In this document: positions 10,976-21,943 of the stretch, in pieces
Layout: each line of letters starts with the position of its first letter
Numbering within the stretch: the first letter of the stretch is position 1
From: Asterella californica
Lineage: Eukaryota; Streptophyta; Marchantiopsida; Marchantiales; Aytoniaceae
DNA: 64,000 nt
Direction of reading: 5' to 3'
Assembly: GCA_036924285.1 (NCBI GenBank)
Contig: JAYKYS010000022.1
Coordinates: 1,054,001 to 1,118,000, forward strand
Program-made: the position numbers and the translations under genes
The notes under the pieces: generated by a model
Told to the model about the DNA's origin: nothing
Seen by the model: only the letters and a program-made list of their open reading frames with translations
The model's database searches: none

Positions 10976-13900
10976 GAAACCAAATGTGTTGTTTGCTCAT
11001 TTACACTGGAGCAGATGTGAACGTATTGGATGAGAAACTAGTCAAGATCTTAAAGGCGACTAGAACCAAGATTATAAACCATTTGGTAGTAAGGTTTGTG
11101 CAAGGGAGCACAACCCATTCAGAGAAGCTTATGAGTTTTCTTGTTATCGTTGGAGGGCTACCTAGGAAGCATGAATTTCTGATTATGAACTTGGGTGGCA
11201 CAATGGATGATATCTTGTTGTGGTCTTGGTTACAAGCTAGACGTATAAGAAGAGAATATTATAGTCATGGATCGATGGGGTTTGGATCAACAACAAACAT
11301 TGATTGTCAGAGAGAGACCCAAGGAGCCAAACCATGCTACTTGTAAGTTCCAATAAACTAAGTTGGCATTTCAGATCTACACAGTCAGCCAATTTGAAAG
11401 CTGATCAAGTTTATCGACAAAGCTTGGATTGCAATGATATCTAAATCCAAGGTAGAGATTGATGAAAAGATCCCATTGCTACTCTTTCCATACTCCTGAT
11501 ATGCAAGCACTGATTGAAGATATCTCACATAATGTCAGATCAATTGTCACTATGACTTCTTCCAAGATGAGCTTTGGATCATGTCATATATATATAGATA
11601 TTGTTCTTGGAGCTACACCCATTGCAGTACCATCAGGACGAATGTCGCTTGATGAGCTGATAGAGTTGAAGGAGTTGGTAGCTCGTGGTATCTTGGGACA
11701 TAACATATCATCTTTATGCTGCCCTAGTGTTGTTCGTGGTCAAGAAAGATGGTGATATTCACATGTGTATAGACTATCGTGCATCTAATAAGACTATTGT
11801 TAAGAACATGGATGAAGCCATCGATCAGTTGACCACCGGAAGATATTTCATTAAGTTGGATACGCGTTTAGGATATCACCAGATCCGATCAAAGGAGTTG
11901 AAGAGAAGACGGTTGTGAGGACAAGATATGGCTTGTTTGAGTATACAGTACTGTCGTTTGGGTTGTCCAATGCATCTGGTACTTTTTATAAGCTTATGAA
12001 CGAGATCTTCATATATCTCAGTGCTATCGTGTACTTGGACGACATCATCATCATCATCAACTTGGAATCAACATTTAGAAGATGTTGAAACAATGTTCAA
12101 CCATCTGGAAGAACACCTACAGTATCTCGAGAAGAGTAAGTATTTTTTTGGACAAGAAAATGTGGTGTTTCTAAGATATTTGATTGATGCGCATTGCATT
12201 CATCCTAACAGAGCCAAGATTCGAGCCATTGTTGAATGAAAAAGAACTAAGAGTTTTCATGAGCTCAGATATTTTCTTGGCTTAGCCACATACTTTTGAC
12301 GTTTTGTTTTTCAGTCTACACATAAAGTCGCACCTCTGTTTGATTTATTATGCAAGACGTATAAGATTATATGGAACTCATTAGCTGAAAGAGCGTTTCA
12401 AGAGTTGCAACAAGCACTGACAGAGATGTTTGTGCTAGCTCTTCCAAAGAAGGAAGAACCTTTTGAGGTTCACACAGAGACTTCTCAATGAGCCATTGGA
12501 GGAGTCGATGCAAAGAAAGCATCCAATGACTTACAAAAGTCACAAGTTTCAGAGACAAATGCAAGGTAGGCTGCTCATGAACAAGAGATGTTAGCTATTG
12601 TTCACTGTCTGAAGCGTCAGTAGCATTATTTGTTGCCAAGCAAGATTACTATTATAATAGACTATAAGAGAAATATATACTTCCGGTGTAAATCATGTTT
12701 GTCAAGTAAGCAACAAAGATGACAAGTGAAACTTGCATGTCTTGATGTCGAATGGAGGTATCGAAAGGGGAAGGAAAACATTCCATAAGATGTGTGATGT
12801 TCATATATTGTCAACTTTTTATTTTTACCATCTTTTATTTACTTTTGATTTATATTTCACTATAATAGAGATTATAGGGAGTGAAGGAGCAGAATTATTA
12901 TATTTATCTAAGAAATATTTGGAAAATATTAATTTGTGAAAAGAATATATTTTCAGTGGAGCTGTTAGAAGGTTTGGAATTGCATCCAAAAGTTGTGACG
13001 GAGGTCGACGTCAGAAGACATGATGCAACAACCAAAAGCCATGCATTTAAGAAGGGTCGTTTTAATAGACAAAATAGTCCATTAAGAGATGAAGAACCAA
13101 ATCAGTGACCATGTGAGCACTAGAAAATAGGTCGAGGATAAAATCTTCCGTGCAGCTTACTCCATTTCAAGAATAGAAAGTCAACTTATTCTATTTAGAG
13201 AGAGGTATAGGGTCCACTCATCTTTGGTTATTAAAAGCAGGAGGAGAACTTACTTGAATTTCACTCAACCTCTTCTATTCAAGGACAGAGATGCAAGACC
13301 AGATGTCATCATTTATCAATACCTGATGGGTCTTGGGAGAGCATAAGTATGGACTTATGCACTAGTCTGTCTGGATCAAGAGGTGTCGATACTTTGCTAG
13401 TTGTAATAGATTGTTTCAACAAGCAAGCTCACCTCTTTCTTTGTAGAGAAGCATTGACTTCAGGAGTTGCAGCTGAATTGTTCATAAGATATGTTTTTTA
13501 GTATCATGGTATGTGTAAAGACATTGTTTCAAACTTAGACAGGAGGTTTGTGACTGAGTTCTTGAAGGGTTTGTTTTGAAGACTCGGAACTACTTTCAAA
13601 TTCAGTTCTCTTATCATCTTGAAACTAATGGACAAACAAAAAAGACTATATATATAGTTAAGCAAGGGTTAAGAAACTATATCATGCGAGATCAAAATGA
13701 GTGAGCACTTGGACTCGGTTGAGTTTGCATATGACGTCATCAAGCATTCGAGAATTAGATTTGAATCATTTGAAGTGGTTTATCGTGATTCTCATGCACC
13801 TTGGACTCCTATAGCTTTAGCTAGAAAGAGACATGAAAACACAAGAAGGTCAAATCGAGATCAGCTAGATCTAGAGACTTTCATACAATTGTTTGAATAA

Positions 13901-14412
13901 TGAAATTGTTTCATTATTCAAACAATTTCATTAATAATTTAAACCTTGAACATGTATGAAAGTCTCTAGATCTAGATGATCAAGAGGCGAAGGAATACAT
14001 GGAGAAGACACAACAACAATGTGCTAAGTACAAAAACAGTGATAGACGAGATGTGAAGTTTGAAGAAGGATAGAGAGTCTAGTTACGAACCAAGAACTTG
14101 AGAATACCAGCTAGGGTAGACTTGGTCAAGAAAGTGGGCAAGACCATTCTTGGTCAAGAAGAAGTTAGGTCTTGTGAGATATAAATTGCATTTTCCAGCT
14201 GGTATGAAGCATTATCACCCTATCATTCATGTATCTAACTTGAAAGTGTTTCGTGAGGAGCTAGAGTCATTGTACGGAAGCTATCAAAAAATGGCACCCA
14301 AGTATTAGAAGCTTTACCAAAGGCTGATGATCATGAGTTGATTGAGATAGTAGATCATCGAGCAAAGACACGTGGCAGCTATAAGCTCATGAAGAGAAAG
14401 TTGGAGTCTTGA
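10976..14412 (+). pseudogene. Degenerate gypsy pol (protease, RT, RNase H, integrase)
   Basis: Aligns in order with the pol of the young element. The protease DTGA motif has become YTGA. RT traces include the CIDYRA segment near 11770 and the YLDD region near 12035. RNase H traces lie near 12470-12800. AT-rich DNA at about 12800-13100 replaces the zinc-binding part of the integrase. The catalytic core resumes near 13320 (SWESISMDLCTSL), and the C-terminal segment KHYHPIIHVSNLK lies near 14205. An inverted duplication at 13865-13975 interrupts it. Stops and frameshifts are frequent. Confidence 0.85.
13865..13975. repeat. Fold-back inverted duplication in dead pol
   Basis: Arms of 22 bp (13865-13886 and 13954-13975, CTAGATCTAGAGACTTTCAT plus two bases) enclose an inner palindrome built on CAATTGTTTGAATAATGAAA. 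The right arm is an inverted copy of the element's own integrase-region sequence, as produced by a strand switch during repair or replication. Confidence 0.85.
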
Positions 14413-14530
14413 TTTATAACTGAAGAGTTATGCATCTTAAGGGAGGAAAAAGAAGAACTCAGCAGACATTCTGATTTCACAGGAGAGACAGTAGACAGTC
14501 CAGAGAGAAGAAAAATCCAAACATTGGGAC

Positions 14531-15200
14531 CTATTCGATTGCAGCGAGAAGAACAGCACCGGATGTAGAGCAAGCCGCCAAAGTGTTATCGGGTAGTAAA
14601 ACTCCGACCACATTACGTGCTACATCTCCCACCAACTTCTCCGTGAAATCAAACTTCATTCCTAGATCCAAAAGAATTTATGCTGAGGTAAGATACTCCG
14701 AACAACACAGACAACTCGACTTTTCCTCCGTTATAGATCTCATTCTGTTGGTCAGATTTGTGAGACATCATCCCAACAAATCTGAGCAACAGAACGAGAC
14801 CTCAAACAGAAACGTGGCAAAAATTTCAGCTCCGTAAACTTAACCAGTCAAGATGTGAAAGGAACAGTATGTAGTGACAAAAGATTATTGTAAACTGTCT
14901 CCTTCAAAGAACCATAAGTTAGAAGGTACATATTTTCTGGTGCAATAACTAGTGTCAACTTGGAAATTTTATTCTGAAAAACAGATTTTTGCTCATCTTC
15001 GTGATCTCCAACGGCACTCATAACATCTACAACCACCACAATTTCGGGTCCAATATCATACCCATGAAGCAAAGTCACTTTGTAGCTTTTTTCTTTTTCC
15101 AAGACGGAAATGATCCCTGGAGGTTCCAACATTATGGAACGTCCAGGGGCAGACGACCGCTGTGAAGAGCTTGCAAGCTTCCACCTGCAACTCTTTAGGC
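14531..15200 (-). pseudogene. Unidentified coding-like fragment next to retroelement
   Basis: Reading right to left, a frame is open from about 15200 to 14848, with about 94 residues after the first Met. It includes GIISVLEKEKSYKVTLLHGY and SKLTLVIAPENMYLLTYGS, which have natural-protein composition. An acceptor-like TTGCAG lies just upstream, near 15190. A second open stretch (about 14672-14531) encodes MKFDFTEKLVGDVARNVVGV and GAVLLAAIE before a stop. I do not recognise the protein. The fragment starts where similarity to the retroelement 3' end stops (about 14515) and lies between two LTR-type sequences, so a captured or interrupted host gene piece is possible. There is no evidence that it is expressed. 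Confidence 0.35.
14739..14798. repeat. 23-bp stem hairpin
   Basis: 14739-14761 pairs with 14776-14798 (two mismatches) around a 14-nt loop. It falls between the two open stretches of the unidentified minus-strand fragment. Confidence 0.85.
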
Positions 15201-15297
15201 TTAAATATCAACATTAGGAAAATAATTTCTGCACAACGCGACAGCACATTCCTAAAAGATAACTAAATTATAAAAACTGCTAGCTATCATGCAACGG

Positions 15298-15334
15298 CTT
15301 TGTCTGGTTGCACCCAACGAGCAACCAGACAAAG
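15298..15334. repeat. Perfect 14-bp hairpin
   Basis: CTTTGTCTGGTTGC and its reverse complement are separated by 9 nt. Confidence 0.9.
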
Positions 15335-15704
15335 AGAAACATAAACATCACCAAAATCCATACTCAACTAATAATCCTATCATAGTCCATGACACAACTT
15401 GCCAACCATGCAAACAAAAGATTTTTTATCGTCAGATCAAATCAGTGAGCACCCCACAGAACAACATTATGCTTCACACAACTGCTTAATGCGCTCCTCA
15501 CACATATCAGCTGAGAACTGAAGCTCCACAACTGGAAAAGAGCAAAAGCTCAGAAGATGAATGCCAACCTCGGAGTTGTCGTGAATGACGATGAGATAAG
15601 TTCATATTTGCATGATGAGTGCAGATAACAACGAAGCACTCACCTTCGACAAGGATCAACAATTTGCTCCCCTTCCTTCTCCTTGTCTTTCAGTGTTCCA
15701 AGTC

Positions 15705-15742
15705 AGTTAGCTCTCTCACATATCATCGTGAGAGAGCTAACT
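15705..15742. repeat. Perfect 15-bp hairpin
   Basis: AGTTAGCTCTCTCAC and its reverse complement are separated by 8 nt. Confidence 0.9.
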
Positions 15743-15807
15743 TTAGCGACAACTCTATCTCTCCAATTTCCGTATGTGCGATCTATATGTTGCACATTAT
15801 TTAATAA

Positions 15808-16445
15808 TGAAATGTTTGATCTTAGATCTTGAAATGAAATCTTTTGTTTGTAATGAATTGGTCATCAAACGTGACTCTCTCTGAAGATCGTTATATTTGT
15901 TCTATCTCTAGATCGAGTTTGTTAAACTTTCCGCTAAAGAATACGAGAAGCTTGATAACGGCCGAATCGATTTAAAACAACTAACTAGTCTTATGTAGAT
16001 CTTGGTTTCTAATCTGAGATATTAGAAGATAGATGAGATCATTCTGGTTTCGGATTAGAAGATATTTGGACAACACAACAAACGCTTCTAATTCAGCTCC
16101 AGTACACAAATTGAAGCTTTATTCTCACACTAATGATAAAATCAAGGGCTTGTATATATTACATGGCGTTGGTCAAGGACGAGTCCTAAGCTGGTTAACT
16201 ATTTTACCTCCGACACTCTATTGATAGAACTTCACTTCCAGACTGAAAATCTCTCTAGAGGTCTAAACTTCTCTAATTCTCTTCAGGGTTTTCCATACAA
16301 ATAAGTAATCAGGAAAATCCACAAGCTCTTGTTATTCTCCAACGTTCTAAAGCTACCGGTGAGTCTTGATTCTTTTACTCAATCTCTCTCAAACTGATCT
16401 TTCGGGTCACTATCATCATGTGTAGTAAGCAAGCACAACCTCACA
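15808..16445 (-). mobile_element. LTR of the old gypsy family, minus strand
   Basis: On the minus strand it matches 8850-9581 over most of its length. Shared blocks include the ACTCACCGGTA region, GTTAACCAGCTTAGGACTCG and AGTGTGAGAATAAAGCTTC. It starts with TGTGA (16445) and ends with TTTCA (15808). No primer-binding site follows at lower coordinates, so it is a 3' LTR or a solo LTR. The exact start is uncertain. Confidence 0.7.
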
Positions 16446-18400
16446 TATTCTATTAACAAGTTTATGATGACTTAGTTTTTGAAGTTATAAGAGCTTCGAC
16501 AAGAAAAATTTTCAAATTGTTGCGTTATTGATAGCTTTGAAAACTCCAGTGTTATGCTCTGCGGTTCACTGTCAAGTCCTCATTGAAGTGATGTTTAAGA
16601 TATTTCTTTTCCAAGTGGTTTTTGGTTTTGTTTGTCTGCTTTGTCTTATCGACCTTAAATTTGTATATGTATCTTCGTCTGGTACTAATCTTCATCGGTA
16701 TATCCATGTATTTGATTTATGTTGTAGGATACATTCAACCAAAACGTATAGTATATTAGTCTCCTTATGTTACTTTATGCCTTTACTCATCTTCAATTTA
16801 TGCCTCCTTCTAGAACTCTTTCGGATTTATTGGAGAAATGGTGACTTCAGAACCACTTGTCATTTGATTACTAAATTTAAGTTTCAAACATTTCCTTTTT
16901 TCTTTAAGTACTTGTTGTTCGTCATATTTCTATAGGAGGTGAGTAAATTTTTCTCATAGTTCTCTCATATCTTCATGGTTTTTAAGTCTTTGTTTGACTT
17001 TCTTGGTCAATAAGACATCCAATACCACATGTAGATTATTACCATTTTCATTCAAGATCTTCTGATGAAAAGTTCGTCCGGTTGATGTTTTATATAAATT
17101 TTTGAAGTCAACCTTCCGGATTGATTTTACATTATCTTCTGACGTATCTGGAGATTTTGTTCCAGACGAGTAGCTCGATTGTATCTTCTATGTTTCTTGG
17201 AGTTATTTCAAAGACTTCATACTTAATCTCTATCTAGAACATCATTCCATTGTGAATCTTTATAGAGTTGGATAACAACTTTGAGATTCCTCCAGTAGAG
17301 TTGTAGTATGATGCTAAGATCTTCTTCTTTTGGATTGTGGAACAACATGTTATCAGTATAAGAATACGGATGAGAACAGAACTATATTATTTCTATTGAT
17401 TCCCAACCGAATGTACCCGCACCATATCACGATTGGACTTCGGTGATAAGGAATGTAGTCCATATTGAGAGTTAGGACCAGCATTCTATCCGCAATTTCT
17501 CCATGTTGTAACACTTTTGCTTCTTCATCCGTTCCGTAGATTAATTCTTCTGGTTGCAACAAGTATACTTCGACAATTTTTGTTCTAGTTGTTCATCCGA
17601 CCAAGTCGACCAGTTATCTTTCAATCACTTGCTTAATTATCCCAGGGTCTCTTCTCGTTCCATGTTGCAAACAATCCGTTCTAGGCTGTCGCTTAAAGAT
17701 CTTGCTGATTACTTGTTGTGTTCTCCAACATGATCGTCAAACTGTTACTCGTGATATAAATCAATACACCAGAGTCTCTTGTAAATGGATCCGAACATTG
17801 ATTCATCATCAAACATACATTCAGATTCAATGGACAAGTTTCTCTCAAAATTATAAATCTCTTTTATACAAAATTTCTCTATACACTTGATTGATCAATC
17901 GAAGAATACGGTTCTCAGAGACAAAACTCTTTATATACTAGTCGTTTAACAACACGAAGGTAAACCGTTAGGTCAAGATCAAGAAATCAAGAATTGACTA
18001 ACTGTCTAACGAGTGGATGTATTCATATAAAATTCCGTAAGATTAACTATCCGAACTAATCCGTCAGTAACAATACGAATATACAGTGTGAATCCAGACA
18101 TTCATATCGTATCTATCAGATCTGTGTTCCGTATTAAACCATGATTACATCTGGATGATGCTTCCGGATTGTCCTCTAAAATTGGAGGTAAAGTCTAAGG
18201 CAATCTCCTCCACATTCGTCACTTCCTTAGTCAAAAGTGTTCTTTTCCATTGATCCATGCGTTGTTCCACGGAAAACTGAGAATCCAGCTTCTGAAATTG
18301 TGATACTTTTATTCAGAAACCGGGAACTCAAATTCCTGGAGAAGTTTTTGGAAATATAGAAAGAAGACTACACGGAATAGAAGAAAGATAAATGTAAGTT
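16446..18400 (-). mobile_element. Possible decayed retroelement interior
   Basis: Minus-strand fragments look retroviral-like but are broken everywhere. Around 18160-18300 a gag-like stretch (DSQFSVEQRMDQWKRTLL) can be read. Around 17450-17620 fragments such as WSTWSDEQLEQ resemble the linker between RNase H and integrase in the gypsy pols at 57-61 kb. With the minus-strand LTR at 15808-16445 this would make one dead element. No intact gene is present. Confidence 0.3.
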
Positions 18401-19454
18401 ACTTTGATAAACAGAAAATCTCTGGCAAAAGCAGCAAGTGAAGTAATAAAAGGAGAAAAACTACTCCTGCAAATGCTTCATTCTCTGGTTGGGATTCTAA
18501 ACGGACGAGAATTGCGTCCTTCAGATGCACACAACGTAGGCACCCGACAGCTCAAAGGTATATGAATCTTGGAGTTATTTGAGACTTGCAACTACTGCTT
18601 AGATAGGTGGTGAATTGACACCAAGAGATATTAGCAGTCTTGCCATTTTCAACAGTACAAAAACTACTCGAATGCTCTGAAGATGAAAATTATGTCATAG
18701 CACCATTAATTATCCGCACATGACTATTCCTGTGGACTTATGATTAGTATAATTTCTACAAATTATGGAAGAAAGTAATATCCAAGGTCATGTTACGAGA
18801 CAGCAAAACTTGTTACGAGAAATGATGGACACAAGTTTATATTAGTTTTTTTACAATATATAGAATTAATAATAAATACATTTCTTGAAGAATACCTGGT
18901 GATTGTGTTACCTCTTGCGTGTTCTGATCTACAATATCTTCCACCGTTAAAATATCGATGCTTTTCGAAACAAAATGTATGTATTACGAGTATGTTTAAT
19001 CAATCCTTTTAGAATTTCCTTCTCAAAATGTTCCTATTTTTACTTATTACTCATTCACATTAATATTGACTTCACTTTTCATTAATCGTTTGGTCAGTTT
19101 ACATATATATCCCGCCTCCTTTCCTCGAGATTTTCATTACTTTACTTTGCTGAACTTAAGTGATAGTAGAATTATTATTCCTCATCCCAAAATATAAAAT
19201 TTTAAGAAAATTGATTCATAGAAATAAAATCATTTTATATTCACTTTTGAGTTTTTAATAAAAGATACATAAAAACTATTTTGTAAAGAGAATTTGGCAA
19301 CTGCTTCTTTTATATAAAAATATTGTAACGAGGATGTCAAGAAAGGTCGAGTGAACTCGAGTTAGTTACAAATAGATCTTATGAAGGGAGGATATTGAGT
19401 AATCAACTAATAATAACACTCAGATGATTAGAAGGTGAGAAAGTAGTGAAATTT
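18401..19454. other. AT-rich spacer without genes
   Basis: Strongly AT-rich from about 18700. Only short frames; nothing recognisable. Confidence 0.5.
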
Positions 19455-19713
19455 GCTTGATCACACCCCTCATTGGCTATAGACTGTGAAACCAGTTTTG
19501 TTATATTAATTACATTTCGAACGGTACACATCAGATCCTTGAGTATGTATTATCTGATGTGTTTTTAATCGTTAGACGACTTGGATAGAAGAAGTATTTA
19601 ATCACAATATAAAGTAGTCAAACAAATAAGAATAAGAAAGAATGACTGGTTTTACTGTTGATAACCAGTCAGGGGATGCGATCAAACCATATATAAGAGG
19701 GGTGTGATCAAGC
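19455..19713. mobile_element. MITE-like element with 17-bp terminal inverted repeats
   Basis: GCTTGATCACACCCCTC at 19455-19471 is perfectly inverted at 19697-19713, bounding 259 bp with no coding capacity. An inner palindrome (ACACATCAGA...TCTGATGTGT) lies at about 19527-19562. I could not identify a convincing target duplication, so the superfamily is open. Confidence 0.5.
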
Positions 19714-20045
19714 TCAAGGAATCTCAAGCAAATATCTGGAAAGACAAGAGCGTTGACTAAATACATGTTTTGGAGAGTCCAGTACTGAAAGAGGATCAAG
19801 TATCAACGAAATAAAACGGAAAAGAGACGGTGAGATCTTATAACGTGGCACTGCAGTGATGAGATTCTTCTTTTGTTCTTCTGGAACCGAACTTCCTGAT
19901 GCTTTCATCTAAGAGCACAAGGAACTTGAAGGAAGACAAGAGTGGTATGAAATCCAATGCTGTTCTAAACATATGATGCTTTCGGAACTTGACATCACTA
20001 TTAGATCATGGCTCCTTCAACATGCTATCTTCATCTCATTGATCA

Positions 20046-20248
20046 ATTCACGAGAGAGAAATTATTATTATTATTTTTTCAGATTTGTTTTTAGGTCTCT
20101 TTTCGCTGTGGGGCTTTCTGCAACCGTATGCTGCTACCCTTGCACAGCATGAGTCCCCCCGCCAGGTGGACTCGACCCCACGCCGCCCGGGTAACAGGCG
20201 GATGGGGTAGCCAACAAGCTGTTGCTTGTTGGCATTCACGAGAGAGAA
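20046..20248 (-). mobile_element. SINE-like insertion with 15-bp target duplications
   Basis: ATTCACGAGAGAGAA occurs at 20046-20060 and again at 20234-20248. Between them lie 173 bp which, read on the minus strand, start with a tRNA-like GC-rich head. A plausible pol III B box (GGGGTCGAGTCC) lies near 20168, and an A-box candidate lies about 35 bp earlier. The insert ends in an A/T-rich tail (20061-20100 on +). Perfect direct repeats plus an A-rich 3' tail are the usual marks of LINE-driven retroposition. Confidence 0.75.
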
Positions 20249-20455
20249 TAGTACTCCTTTCCGTTATTCAGTAATTTGATATCTGAACTCACGTGTTTTG
20301 ATATCCATAGACAGCATAGGCAAAACTTGTCAACGATCTTGCAGCGATTCTGCATTTGCACGATCCATTTGCTCGACTTCACATGCGGTGCGTCTCGTTA
20401 TGACTTGTATGACAAAAGAATTCTTCCCTTCCTTTCCGATTTTCACAATTACGTA

Positions 20456-20652
20456 TAGCTATTCTACCATACTTATATCTTCCCAACAGTTATATTTATC
20501 TACATCATATAAGGACTAGTCCCTTTGCTTCCGTTTCCCATCTATCGAGGTAATTGTGTAGCTATTCTACCATACTTATATCTTCCCAACAGTTATATTT
20601 ATCTACACCATATAAGGACTAGTCCCTTTGCTTCCATTTCCCATCTATCGAG
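20456..20652. repeat. 94-bp tandem duplication, 103-bp period
   Basis: 20456-20549 and 20559-20652 differ at about two positions. Each contains CTATTCTACCATACTTATAT. A recent local duplication. Confidence 0.9.
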
Positions 20653-21192
20653 TTTCTTCGCATCACACTCTCATCGTTTCCGATACGTTATACCTGGAGA
20701 GATAAACCATCACGTTATATCTTCCACGAATAAAGAAAATAACACTAAATCTTTCCTCGCGGGTATGTAATTAAAGGAAAACTGGAAACTGGATTCCCTC
20801 GTGGCGTTTCTGATGTTGCGGTGGAGATGCGGTAACAGAATGACACGTAAAACTGAAACGGCATAATTGGGACTAAGACTAAAACCATGGTTGTGATCAT
20901 TTGAAATCAAGTCCTTTGTCTAGCAAACGTGGATATTGTAGGGAAGTGTCTTGTGTTGCACAGAAGCAGAGCCACGCAGTTTCTCTTGTCCACATATCTG
21001 GACGTGTGCTCGTGTAAGTGACTGAGGAATGCCACATACTGGAGTGTGTCTGACCAGCTTTATTACATTAATCGCAGACGGATAATAATAGTTAGAAGCT
21101 TCAGCTTCCATATACACGAGAGAACAGGATGGCCGTCTGAGGCCGAGAGCAATGGCAGCGGGACTCAGCAGTCGAAGAGGGATGGCGGAAGA

Positions 21193-21351
21193 ATGATGAG
21201 CAGTTGCGTTGCTTTGGGCGTGAAAGTAATTCCTTTGGCGCCTACTATGACACGAGCTCGAACCACCAGACGATCTCGTAAGCTCCGCTGCGTGCCACTA
21301 CCACGGCTGCAACTTCACCTTCATTTGGTGCACTTAAGTCCAAACTCTACG
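21193..21351 (+). CDS. Candidate first exon, basic N-terminal peptide
   Basis: Two in-frame ATGs start a 53-codon frame, rich in Arg, Ser, Thr and His and poor in acidic residues. It ends at a good donor (ACG followed by GTAAGT). The composition would suit a plastid or mitochondrial targeting peptide. I could not find the following exons in the next 2 kb, so this may be chance. Confidence 0.22.
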
Positions 21352-21646
21352 GTAAGTTAAAGACTACACTCTTGGCTCTTGATGTCCCTGCTCATTTTAG
21401 GACCGAATGCTCCTCCACATGGGATTCATCTTATTCGGCAGATGTGGCCTCTGATAAGTGTCGATTTAAACACCGTCCGCTATTAAGTAACTTTTTGTAA
21501 TTATGGTTGATACTTCCGTCTCGTTATAGCTCAAATGTTGCGATCCGGGCTCAACAACAAGCTTGGGTTACAGCATTTTCGACGAAAACAACGGGGATCA
21601 GAGTCACGTGATCTCCTCCTCTATGGTCGATCGTTTGAGTTGTGCA

Positions 21647-21943
21647 CTATTTTAGTGCGCTGACAGGACTTTTTCTTGCAACTATCGGGGCAGAGCAAAA
21701 CTTTACATGACGAATATCCTCAAAAGTTGGCAAGATTTGAGGAGTGTCATCGTTTTTCTTAAAGTACCAATGATGTCCAGTTTCTATTAAAAGAGTAGTG
21801 GTTGACCCCTCGACCAGCGCCTCGTCTTCCACCCGTCCACCTTCTTCTTCTCCGGACGGAGGACACTGAGCCAGGCCCAGCCAAGGTTTTTCATGCTTAC
21901 CTGTAATTTGCCGGCGGTTTTTGACAATTGACGGACTACTGTG
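21647..21943 (-). CDS. Unidentified coding-like frame, about 98 codons
   Basis: Open from 21943 down to a stop at 21647. It encodes a segment with an acidic stretch (GEEEGGRVEDEALVEGSTTT) and then LIETGHHWYFKKNDDTPQIL and FEDIRHVKFCSAP, which has the mixed composition of a folded domain. The only internal Met-type start lies near 21832, so it may be an internal exon or a gene relic. I do not recognise it and see no matching neighbour. Confidence 0.3.
   Translation of the reverse strand, partial: HSSPSIVKNRRQITGKHEKPWLGLAQCPPSGEEEGGRVEDEALVEGSTTTLLIETGHHWYFKKNDDTPQILPTFEDIRHVKFCSAPIVARKSPVSALK

Noticed and set aside
17060..17090. Hammerhead ribozyme (CTGATGA)
   Set aside because: The core box is not followed by a GAAA box with matching stems.
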